Shown: one piece after another, positions 7,812-14,796 of the stretch | Position numbering within the stretch: position 1 is the first letter of the stretch | Layout: each line of letters begins with the position of its first letter | Assembly: GCA_029883045.1 (NCBI GenBank) | Contig: JAOUJU010000007.1 | Coordinates: forward strand, 1 to 17,535 | Direction of reading: 5' to 3' | Length of the DNA stretch: 17,535 nucleotides | From: Rhodospirillaceae bacterium | Lineage (GTDB): Bacteria > Pseudomonadota > Alphaproteobacteria > Rhodospirillales > Magnetovibrionaceae | The notes under the pieces: model-generated | Databases searched by the model: none | What the model saw: the letters and a program-made list of their open reading frames with translations, nothing else | What the model was told of the DNA's origin: nothing | Translations under genes and position numbers: made by a program

Positions 7812-8780
7812 CTAGTCAACAGATGGTGGATTGTTTTCCACTGGGCGGGCGCCGTGCGGAATGGGTGCAACCGTACCTTGGTTATCATCTTTTTTATTTT
7901 TGTTTATTTTTATTACGTCACCAGTGCGCCCAGTATTGCGCAATAATGATATTATACGCGAAATTGTTTCTGCCAGTTCGGCCCGGGGCACGACCATGTC
8001 AATCATGCCATGCTCCAAAAGATATTCTGCTTTTTGGAAATCATTGGGCAGTTCTTCACGAATGGTTTGTTCAATTACCCGCCTGCCGGCAAAACCGATT
8101 ATGCAACCGGGTTCAGCTATTTGAATGTCGCCCAACATTGCAAACGATGCCGAAACTCCACCGGTGGTGGGATCTGTTAGCAAAACAATGTATGGCAAAC
8201 CTTGTTCTTTTACTTCTTCCACCGCAATGGTTGTACGGGGAAGCTGCATTAATGAAAGGGCGCCTTCTTGCATGCGCGCACCACCTGATGATGGAACAAT
8301 GATTAAGGCTGCATCTTGTACTTGGGCCAGCCGGGCTGCAGTCACAATGCCCTCACCTACGGCTATTCCCATAGAGCCGCCCATGAAATCAAAATTAAAC
8401 GCAGCAATAACAACTTTCATTCCGCTCATTTTTCCGTGAGCAATTATTAATGCGTCTTTTTCACCGGTTTTATTTTGATATTCCTTAAGCCGGTCTGTGT
8501 ATTTTTTCTTGTCCTTGAATTTAAGCGGGTCTTGCACTTGGGTTTTTAATTCAACCGTCTGGTATTCGCCATTATCGAACAAAAGTTCAAGGCGTTTTTT
8601 TACCCCAATACGTAAGTGATGGCCGCAATGCTGGCAAACATGAATATTGGCTTCAAGGTCGCGATGAAAAATCATCTGCTGGCATGATGGGCACTGATGC
8701 CACAGGTTTTCCGGCGTTTCCTTGCCCCCACTGACAAGTTCCTTGAGCTTGGGACGAACAAAATCTTTCAACCAGTTCAT
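7812..8780 (-). CDS. accD: Acetyl-CoA carboxylase carboxyltransferase subunit beta
   Basis: Beta subunit of the carboxyltransferase that moves CO2 from carboxybiotin to acetyl-CoA, giving malonyl-CoA for fatty acid synthesis; it works with AccA, which is not in the window. The N-terminal zinc ribbon is intact, with cysteines 30, 33, 49 and 52. The crotonase-like core shows SSGGARMQEG (164-173) and TTGGVSASFAMLGD (205-218), which make the acyl-CoA oxyanion site. The length of 322 residues is slightly above the usual 290-305 because of a polar C-terminal tail. AAGGA lies about 11 nt before the ATG. It sits 25 bp after trpA, as in many proteobacteria. Confidence 0.97.
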   Translation of the reverse strand: MNWLKDFVRPKLKELVSGGKETPENLWHQCPSCQQMIFHRDLEANIHVCQHCGHHLRIGVKKRLELLFDNGEYQTVELKTQVQDPLKFKDKKKYTDRLKEYQNKTGEKDALIIAHGKMSGMKVVIAAFNFDFMGGSMGIAVGEGIVTAARLAQVQDAALIIVPSSGGARMQEGALSLMQLPRTTIAVEEVKEQGLPYIVLLTDPTTGGVSASFAMLGDIQIAEPGCIIGFAGRRVIEQTIREELPNDFQKAEYLLEHGMIDMVVPRAELAETISRIISLLRNTGRTGDVIKINKNKKDDNQGTVAPIPHGARPVENNPPSVD

Positions 8781-8805
8781 TTAATATCTATTCCTTAAAA
8801 CCTAT

Positions 8806-9636
8806 TTATTTACGAACGCCTGCGGCCAATTCACCTGCCAATGATAGCACGTCTTTGACCAGATTAGGCCCTGATTTTCCATCATTTTCAAGGCCTGCTT
8901 CTATGGTTTTTACCAAAGCCGAACCCACAACCACGCCATCGGCTACGCCCGCCACATCAGCTACGTCTTGGGGCGTGGATATACCAAAACCGACCGCTAT
9001 TGGTAGGCCCGATTGCGCCCTAATGCGGGCCAATGATTTTTCAATATCGCCAATAGCAGCCTTTTTTGTTCCGGTTATACCGGTGATTGAAACGTAATAA
9101 ACAAAACCAGAGGCATGGCGCAATACCGCTGGCAATCGTTCATCGGTTGTAGTGGGCGCTGTTAAATATATAAAGTTTATCCCCACATTAAGTGCCGGCA
9201 AGCATAGCTCGGCCTCTTCTTCGGGGGGAAGATCAACAATAATAAGCCCATCGACCCCTGCTTTTTTTGCATCATTCAAAAACTTCTCAACCCCATAAGA
9301 ATAAATAGGATTGTAATAACCCATTAAAACAATCGGCGTAGTGGAATTGGAAACGCGGAAATCAGCAACCATGCCCAATGTTTTTATCATGGTTTGCCCG
9401 GCGTTAAGGGCGCGCAGGCTTGATGCCTGAATGGCGGGGCCATCGGCCATGGGGTCGGAAAAAGGCATCCCAAGTTCAATTACATCGGCACCTGCTTGGG
9501 GCAAACCTTTTAATATTTGAATAGAGGTTTCAAGATCTGGGTCGCCCGCAGTAATAAATGCAACAAAGCCTGCGCGGCCTTGCGCTTTAAGGTTGCGAAA
9601 TGTTTCGTCTATTCGGGTTTCGAACTTTACGCTCAT
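8806..9636 (-). CDS. trpA: Tryptophan synthase alpha subunit
   Basis: Alpha subunit of tryptophan synthase, 276 residues. It cleaves indole-3-glycerol phosphate to indole and glyceraldehyde 3-phosphate and passes indole to TrpB. The TIM-barrel signature IELGMPFSDPMADGP is at 53-67, with catalytic E54 and D65 (E49 and D60 in the E. coli enzyme). Phosphate-site segments VSITGITGTKKA and GFGISTPQDV are present. The start ATG overlaps the trpB stop by 4 bp (ATGA at 9633-9636), so the two subunits are translationally coupled, which fits their 1:1 complex. Confidence 0.98.
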   Translation of the reverse strand: MSVKFETRIDETFRNLKAQGRAGFVAFITAGDPDLETSIQILKGLPQAGADVIELGMPFSDPMADGPAIQASSLRALNAGQTMIKTLGMVADFRVSNSTTPIVLMGYYNPIYSYGVEKFLNDAKKAGVDGLIIVDLPPEEEAELCLPALNVGINFIYLTAPTTTDERLPAVLRHASGFVYYVSITGITGTKKAAIGDIEKSLARIRAQSGLPIAVGFGISTPQDVADVAGVADGVVVGSALVKTIEAGLENDGKSGPNLVKDVLSLAGELAAGVRK

Positions 9637-10874
9637 AACACGCCACCAAGTTTTTCCCCACTGTGCGCAGCTACTGTTGCAAGGTCTTTGTCACCGCGAC
9701 CTGATAAATTAATTACAATTATATTTTCTTTGGCCAATGTCGGTGCCAGCTTAATAACGTGGGCTATGGCGTGGGCACTTTCCAATGCTGGAATTATGCC
9801 TTCTAGTTTGGTTAATAATTTAAAAGCGTTTATGGCTTCGTCATCGGTTACTGATACGTATTCGGCCCGACCAATATCATGCAACCATGAATGTTCTGGC
9901 CCGATACCGGGATAATCAAGCCCGGCGGAAATTGAATGGGCTTCTTTTATTTGCCCGTCATCGTCTTGCAACAAATATGTTCGATTGCCATGCAGCACGC
10001 CCGGACGTCCGGCCGAAAGGCTGGCGGCGTGCAACCCGGTTTCAATACCCTTTCCCGCTGCTTCAACCGCAATCATGCGAATATCAGCGTCATCTAAAAA
10101 TGGATGAAAAAGCCCAAGCGCGTTTGATCCACCACCGATACACGCAACCAAGGTATCAGGCAGGCGGCCTTCGCCCTGAATAATTTGATCGCGCACTTCG
10201 TTGCCGATTACGCATTGAAAATCACGAACCATTTCCGGGTAGGGATGTGGGCCAGCAGCGGTACCAATTAGATAATATGTATCTTCCACATTGGCGACCC
10301 AATCGCGCATGGCTTCGTTCATGGCATCTTTTAGGGAATTGGAACCAACGGTCACTGGTTTTACCTCGGCCCCTAGCATTTGCATGCGATAAACATTTGG
10401 TGCTTGGCGTTCAATATCTTTCGAGCCCATATAAATTGTGCACGGTATATCAAACAGGGCACAAACCGTTGCGGTCGCAACACCGTGTTGGCCCGCCCCG
10501 GTTTCAGCAATTATGCGCCCCTTGCCCATGCGCCGAGCCAAAAGTATTTGCCCAATACAATTATTTACCTTATGTGCGCCGGTGTGATTTAGATCTTCGC
10601 GTTTAAGATATATTTTTGCGCCGCCTAACTGCTTAGTTAGGCGTTCGGCAAAATAAAGCGGGCTGGGCCGGCCGACATATTGGGCAAAATAATATGCCAC
10701 CGCTTTAGCGAATTCAGGATCGGCCTTGGCGTCGCTATATGCTTTTTCTACATCCAGTATCAGCGGCATCAATGTTTCCGCAACGAAGCGTCCGCCGAAA
10801 ATACCAAAATGGCCATCGTCATCTGGTGCCGTGCGAAGGGTGTTGGGGTTTACTGGCTTTATGGTCTTGCTCAT
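9633..10874 (-). CDS. trpB: Tryptophan synthase beta subunit
   Basis: PLP-dependent beta subunit of 413 residues, joining indole with serine to give tryptophan. The PLP lysine is K102 in NHTGAHKVNN, ETGAGQHG (124-131) is the carboxylate loop, and GGGSNALG (247-254) holds the cofactor phosphate; SGRGDKD near the end is also typical. This is the ordinary TrpB1 type with its TrpA partner next to it. The ATG is preceded by a C/T-rich stretch without a ribosome binding site that I can recognise, yet there is no better in-frame start. A 67-bp gap with a hairpin separates it from trpF. Confidence 0.98.
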   Translation of the reverse strand: MSKTIKPVNPNTLRTAPDDDGHFGIFGGRFVAETLMPLILDVEKAYSDAKADPEFAKAVAYYFAQYVGRPSPLYFAERLTKQLGGAKIYLKREDLNHTGAHKVNNCIGQILLARRMGKGRIIAETGAGQHGVATATVCALFDIPCTIYMGSKDIERQAPNVYRMQMLGAEVKPVTVGSNSLKDAMNEAMRDWVANVEDTYYLIGTAAGPHPYPEMVRDFQCVIGNEVRDQIIQGEGRLPDTLVACIGGGSNALGLFHPFLDDADIRMIAVEAAGKGIETGLHAASLSAGRPGVLHGNRTYLLQDDDGQIKEAHSISAGLDYPGIGPEHSWLHDIGRAEYVSVTDDEAINAFKLLTKLEGIIPALESAHAIAHVIKLAPTLAKENIIVINLSGRGDKDLATVAAHSGEKLGGVL

Positions 10875-10920
10875 GGGCGGGGAAAATAGCAGGGAGACGA
10901 GGTAAAAGCCACCCGAAACA

Positions 10921-10949
10921 GGGCCTTAAATGCCTATTGTTTTAGGCCC
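10921..10949 (-). other. Hairpin at the trpF end, between trpF and trpB
   Basis: GGGCCT (10921-10926) pairs with AGGCCC (10944-10949), and the stem can be extended inward by three A-T pairs after one mismatch. It covers the trpF stop codon. No T-run follows on the minus strand, so it is not a standard terminator. It could be a processing or partial attenuation element that sets TrpF against TrpBA levels. Only the base pairing is observed. Confidence 0.3.
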
Positions 10950-12102
10950 CATCTTGTACGGCGCCTAAAAATGCGATGATTTTGCCTTCGTTTTTTATCC
11001 CAGGGGCATCTTCAACCCCTGAGGAGACATCAACCATTTCTGCCCCGGTTACGGCAATTGCATTTTTGACGTTACGATACGTTAACCCACCTGCCAGCAT
11101 CCATGGTGACGACCACGTTTCGCGGGCAATTAATGCCCAATCAAATGAAATAGCATTACCACCGGGAACGGTAGAACCTTCGGGTGCTTTTGCATCCAAC
11201 AATAAAACATCGGCAACGGACTCAAATTCATGGGCGCGCTGCACATCTGCGGGTCCGGAAATTGCTATGGCTTTATAAACCGGTAGGTTGGTTATTTTTT
11301 TTACTTCTAATACGCGCTCAATACTTTCATTGCCATGAAGCTGAATTGCGTCCACCGGTAATTTTTCAACAATTTCGTTTACAGTGCTGTCATCGGGGTC
11401 AACCAATAACACAACCTTGGTTATACCATCTGGCACCAATTGCATAAGATTCTTTGCTGCATCAATTGTTAGAAAACGTGGACTAGCTGGAAAAAAAACA
11501 AATCCCAACATGGTGGCACCACTGTTAACTGCGGCTTCAAGTGCATCAGTTGAATTAATGCCGCATATTTTTGCCCTAGCCGGTTTGGCCCGAACGTAAG
11601 CCGCTGAAATAAGGCCAGCCACCATAATATTAAGCAAAAATTCCGGTATAATGTGCGCAGGAACACCAAACCACGTTATATTGAATGCCAGCAATAACAT
11701 TTCAATCCGGCGAAATAATAGCCCAACCACAATGGTAAGGGGTGTCATTACAAATATTGCTGCAATTAAAAGTGAAAATGTTGTTTTCCACTCTGTGATT
11801 CTGCGTAGTAAATTAATTTTTGGCACCGCAAAGCCAAAGCGCGCCATACCAATGGGCATCGCGCCACGAACAACACCTACGCCTGCACTAAGAAACATAA
11901 TCACAATAAGGCCATGAACGCCATCAAGCACAAGACGCCATGGGTGGCCAATATCACGCGCCAAAATCACCACTGTGATTGATATGGCAAATGGCAGTAT
12001 CGCCAATTTAAGCATTGGCAACAAATTGCGCCCAACCCGGCTAATGGCCAATCCAATTATTTTAAACGGCACAAGGGAATTTATTGGAGGGTGATCATTC
12101 AT
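10942..12102 (-). CDS. trpF: Membrane-domain fusion of phosphoribosylanthranilate isomerase
   Basis: Residues 177-386 are a complete TrpF domain, which isomerises phosphoribosylanthranilate to CdRP. It has catalytic C180 in KICGI, GFVFFPASPRFL (200-211), AIQLHGNES (252-260), catalytic D303 in LLLDAK, and phosphate-site segments LAGGL (336-340) and DVSSGVED (358-365). Normal TrpF is about 200-220 residues. Here about 175 extra residues precede it, with hydrophobic segments near 28-48, 59-80, 108-130, 133-152 and 153-170 and basic loops at 14-32 and 79-106. I do not recognise this membrane domain as a named family. The frame is unbroken. The ATG overlaps the pyrF end by 8 bp, which supports starting here. 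If the N-terminus is cytoplasmic, an even number of spans is needed to keep the isomerase inside, so the last two segments may act as one. An internal start at M160 (11625) would give a soluble-length protein, but no ribosome binding site supports it. Confidence 0.88.
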   Translation of the reverse strand: MNDHPPINSLVPFKIIGLAISRVGRNLLPMLKLAILPFAISITVVILARDIGHPWRLVLDGVHGLIVIMFLSAGVGVVRGAMPIGMARFGFAVPKINLLRRITEWKTTFSLLIAAIFVMTPLTIVVGLLFRRIEMLLLAFNITWFGVPAHIIPEFLLNIMVAGLISAAYVRAKPARAKICGINSTDALEAAVNSGATMLGFVFFPASPRFLTIDAAKNLMQLVPDGITKVVLLVDPDDSTVNEIVEKLPVDAIQLHGNESIERVLEVKKITNLPVYKAIAISGPADVQRAHEFESVADVLLLDAKAPEGSTVPGGNAISFDWALIARETWSSPWMLAGGLTYRNVKNAIAVTGAEMVDVSSGVEDAPGIKNEGKIIAFLGAVQDGA

Positions 12103-12832
12103 CGGAAAGCTCGCCAGCTATGCGCCTGGCAGCTTCACCCGGATTGTCAGATGCGGTTATGGGCCTGCCAATAACCAAATAATCTGCACCCAAATCAATT
12201 GCGTCGCTGGGGGTTACCACACGTTTTTGATCATCCTTTGATGCCCAATCAGGCCTAATGCCGGGAACCACTAATTTGAAATCGGGCCCTACGTTGCCGC
12301 GCAATGCCACCACTTCCTTGGCCGAACAAACAACCCCGTCAAGACCACTTTCCTTGGCCAAACGGGCAAGGCGCATGACGTGCTCTATGGGTTCAACATT
12401 AATTCCGACCTCAGCTAAATCATTTTTATTCATGGATGTAAGCACGGTAACGGCAATGACCAATGGACGGTTAGGCCCGGCCTCATCCGCGGCCTTGGCC
12501 GCTGCTTCCATCATCGCGCGCCCACCAGAGGCATGGACGTTTAACATAAATGGGTTCAGCCCAAGGGCCGAACGCACGGCACCTGCCACCGTATTTGGAA
12601 TATCGTGATATTTAAGATCAAGAAAAATTGGCATACCTAAGGCAGTAATACGCTTGGCCCCTTCGGGACCGCATGACGTAAAAAATTCCTTGCCCAGCTT
12701 TAGCCCACCGACCAACCCTTTAAGGCTTTGGGCCAAACTTAAAGCCCGGTCAATATCAGGCGTATCCAGCGCAACAAAAATGCGCTCAGACGGTTTTAGG
12801 TTACCTTTGGTTATATTTATAGAACTGTTCAT
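12095..12832 (-). CDS. pyrF: Orotidine 5'-phosphate decarboxylase
   Basis: Cytoplasmic TIM-barrel enzyme of 245 residues that decarboxylates OMP to UMP, the last step of pyrimidine synthesis. The catalytic motif LDLKYHDIPNT (71-81) carries D72, K74 and D77. VVPGIRP (188-194) and DYLVIGRPIT (217-226) form the phosphate site. It has the usual bacterial length. The stop codon overlaps the start of the trpF fusion. The 88-bp gap before it may hold a promoter. No clear ribosome binding site precedes the ATG, and an out-of-frame ATG lies 4 bp upstream. Confidence 0.97.
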   Translation of the reverse strand: MNSSINITKGNLKPSERIFVALDTPDIDRALSLAQSLKGLVGGLKLGKEFFTSCGPEGAKRITALGMPIFLDLKYHDIPNTVAGAVRSALGLNPFMLNVHASGGRAMMEAAAKAADEAGPNRPLVIAVTVLTSMNKNDLAEVGINVEPIEHVMRLARLAKESGLDGVVCSAKEVVALRGNVGPDFKLVVPGIRPDWASKDDQKRVVTPSDAIDLGADYLVIGRPITASDNPGEAARRIAGELSDE

Positions 12833-12878
12833 GCATTACTTTTAACGCGTAAATGCATGTGTCACAAAGAAGTAAATG

Positions 12879-12897
12879 CGCCAAAATGATATTGGCG
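12879..12897 (-). other. Inverted repeat between lapA and pyrF
   Basis: CGCCAA (12879-12884) and TTGGCG (12892-12897) form a perfect 6-bp stem with a 7-nt loop in the 88-bp gap. On the minus strand only a loose T-rich stretch follows, so it may be a weak terminator after lapA or an operator for pyrF. Neither role is shown. Confidence 0.25.
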
Positions 12898-12920
12898 GTG
12901 GTGTTTTTGAGTGATGGGTA

Positions 12921-13304
12921 TTAATTAAGCGCCGATGAGATTATTTTTGAACCACCGCCCTGCGCAGGCAAGGTGGGCTGGCTTTCGGATTTAAGACGTT
13001 TTATTTCTGCCTCAAGGGTTTCGCATCTTGATTTTAGTTTTTCCAATTCCCTAATCTTTACCTCGGCCTCGTATGTGCTGGCACGGTGTAGGGCCCTTGC
13101 TTTTGCACCAGATACAATCGAAACAAAACCGCCTAAAAACGCACCGATGGATAAAACCAAAATAAATGCCAGATAAACGGGCATTTCGACAACGATCCCA
13201 AATGGCCACAGGTCAATAGCAATGGCAGAACTATTGTTAAGCGCAAATACCACTATGGCCAGAACAGCCGGCAACAATACTATCCACATAAAAATGCGCC
13301 GCAT
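12921..13304 (-). CDS. lapA: LapA-domain (DUF1049) inner-membrane protein
   Basis: Small membrane protein of 127 residues with the layout of LapA, which in E. coli acts with LapB in control of lipopolysaccharide assembly. TM1 spans about residues 5-23, followed by the family-typical NNSSAIAIDLWPFG stretch; TM2 is about 41-65, then a charged coiled-coil region (about 75-107) rich in E, K and L, and a polar tail. An AGGA site lies about 9 nt before the ATG. In E. coli lapA also precedes pyrF, and ihfB-lapA-pyrF neighbourhoods are widespread in proteobacteria. No LapB is visible here, so the precise role is inferred from family and position. Confidence 0.85.
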   Translation of the reverse strand: MRRIFMWIVLLPAVLAIVVFALNNSSAIAIDLWPFGIVVEMPVYLAFILVLSIGAFLGGFVSIVSGAKARALHRASTYEAEVKIRELEKLKSRCETLEAEIKRLKSESQPTLPAQGGGSKIISSALN

Positions 13305-13344
13305 AATCCGGTTCCTAAGGATGCGTTATTGTTAAAGTGGCTTT

Positions 13345-13629
13345 TTAGCTGCCAGGATTTAGTCTTTCGCGAAGCTGCTTGCCGGTTTTGAAATAAGGGA
13401 TGTATTTGGCGGAAACATTAACTGCTGCGCCCGTGCGTGGGTTGCGCCCAACGCGTGAATCCCTTTCCTTTACCGAAAAAGCACCAAAACCGCGAAGTTC
13501 AACCCTGTTGCCATCTGCTAGCGCGTCTGTGATTTCCTCAAAAATTGTGGTCACAATACGCTCCACATCTCTGAGATACAGATGCGGGTTGGCATCGGCT
13601 AAGCGCTGGATAAGTTCGGATTTTGTCAT
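13345..13629 (-). CDS. ihfB: Integration host factor subunit beta
   Basis: DNA-bending nucleoid protein of 94 residues, partner of IHF-alpha. It has the HU/IHF fold: MTKSELIQRLA start, ELRGFGAFSVKER (44-56), and the DNA-intercalating proline P64 in GRNPRTG. I place the start at ATG 13629 because AGGAGG (13637-13642) sits 7 nt before it and the product then has normal family length. The ATG at 13635 is only 1 nt from the site, and a longer frame to 13674 adds 15 residues not seen in the family. It lies between sppA and lapA on one strand. Confidence 0.96.
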   Translation of the reverse strand: MTKSELIQRLADANPHLYLRDVERIVTTIFEEITDALADGNRVELRGFGAFSVKERDSRVGRNPRTGAAVNVSAKYIPYFKTGKQLRERLNPGS

Positions 13630-13695
13630 GCTCATACCTCCTACCGCCTTCCGGTTTTGCGCACATTGCCCCAAATGGACAATGATGTCTGGCGG

Positions 13696-14676
13696 CTACA
13701 TGTTAGGGTGCCAAACAGAGAGCAGTCCGTCAAGTTTAAGTCGTTCAGAAAACAGCGTTTTTCCCGCCAAACCCATTATTTTTTGGTACCACTGTTCCTT
13801 GGGATAATCAGGTTTTGCGTCTTTTGCGGGAATTTCCAAGGGAATCTCACGATTTTCAGCTAACCATGCCCTTGCTTCCTTTTCTCCGCCAATGGCGTCT
13901 ATCAGGCCATTTTTTAGCGCCTGACGCCCGGTAAAAATACGCCCATCGGCAATTTGACTGACCTGCTCAGGCGTCATATGCCGCCTGCTGGCAACCATAT
14001 CGGTGAACATGGAGAACATATCTAAAATTACATCTTTCATGGCCATGCGTGCTTCTGGGGTAATGGTTTCCAGTGGGTTGGGCTGGGCTTTTAATGGGCT
14101 GCTTTTAATTATTTCCGGTTTTATCCCTAGTTTTTCAAGCATAGCGGTAAAATCGGCTGTTTCCATTAACACACCGATAGACCCGGTAACCGATCCTTCA
14201 CGGGCTATCAAATAATCAGTGCCAAGGGCCGTCATATACGCAGCCGAGGTCGCGGTCGAACCCATAACCGCTACCACCGGTTTGGTTTCGGCCAATTCTT
14301 TTAGGCCCAAAAATAATTCTTCGCCCCCGACTACGGTTCCGCCGGGGCTATCAATCATTACCATTACCGCTTTTACGCCGTCATCATTTTTAAGCTCGTC
14401 AAGAAGGTCTGCGCGCCAACGATCGCTAATAATGATGCCGCCCACATAAACACGCGCCACATGATCAGGTGAAATAATACTACTGCCCGCACCATCGTCG
14501 CTACGTGCCAGAAATATAACCAAAATAGCGCTCACCAACACGGCACCAACAGCGCGCCACACAGTCAACGAACGCCTTAAGCGTCGGCGTTCAATTAGAT
14601 CATCGACCTTTGTCTGTTTTTCGCCAATCTGTTTTTCGCGATCTGGGGTTTCATCACTTAACATTTCGCCGCTCAT
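13696..14676 (-). CDS. sppA: Signal peptide peptidase SppA
   Basis: Membrane-anchored serine protease of 326 residues that degrades remnant signal peptides after secretion; it is the short, single-domain form of the S49 family. The N-terminus is cytoplasmic and charged, with one TM helix at about 39-57. The oxyanion region DSPGGTVVGGE is at 109-119, nucleophile S144 lies in STATSAAYM, and the general-base lysine is probably K191 in IIKSSPLK. The motif reads TSAAY rather than the commoner ASGGY but keeps the serine. I start at ATG 14676, with AGAGGA about 8 nt upstream, not at the TTG one codon earlier. As the rpsA terminator lies just upstream, sppA probably starts a new transcript with ihfB. 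Confidence 0.94.
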   Translation of the reverse strand: MSGEMLSDETPDREKQIGEKQTKVDDLIERRRLRRSLTVWRAVGAVLVSAILVIFLARSDDGAGSSIISPDHVARVYVGGIIISDRWRADLLDELKNDDGVKAVMVMIDSPGGTVVGGEELFLGLKELAETKPVVAVMGSTATSAAYMTALGTDYLIAREGSVTGSIGVLMETADFTAMLEKLGIKPEIIKSSPLKAQPNPLETITPEARMAMKDVILDMFSMFTDMVASRRHMTPEQVSQIADGRIFTGRQALKNGLIDAIGGEKEARAWLAENREIPLEIPAKDAKPDYPKEQWYQKIMGLAGKTLFSERLKLDGLLSVWHPNM

Positions 14677-14723
14677 CAATTAAATCCTCTAAAAATTCAA
14701 TTTTAAATATAGCGCAAATATGG

Positions 14724-14773
14724 AAAAAAAGAAACGCCCCTCAAGCTATGGCCAAAGGGACGTTTCTTTTTTT
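14724..14773 (-). terminator. Strong intrinsic terminator after rpsA
   Basis: GAAACGCCCCT (14731-14741) pairs with AGGGACGTTTC (14756-14766). In RNA this is an 11-bp stem with one G-U pair. The minus strand then runs into seven T (A-run at 14724-14730). A T-run also lies on the plus side (14767-14773), so the element is symmetric and could work both ways. It ends rpsA and separates it from sppA. Confidence 0.9.
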
Positions 14774-14796
14774 AGTCTAAGAGGCTTAAATAATTA

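Noticed and set aside
11602..11625. Internal start M160 giving a normal soluble TrpF
   Set aside because: No ribosome binding site is visible before it, and the upstream frame is intact and coupled to pyrF. It stays possible and is listed as a test for the fusion.
13630..13674. Longer ihfB start giving a 109-residue protein
   Set aside because: The AGGAGG site lies inside this extension and points to ATG 13629; the extra residues do not fit the family.
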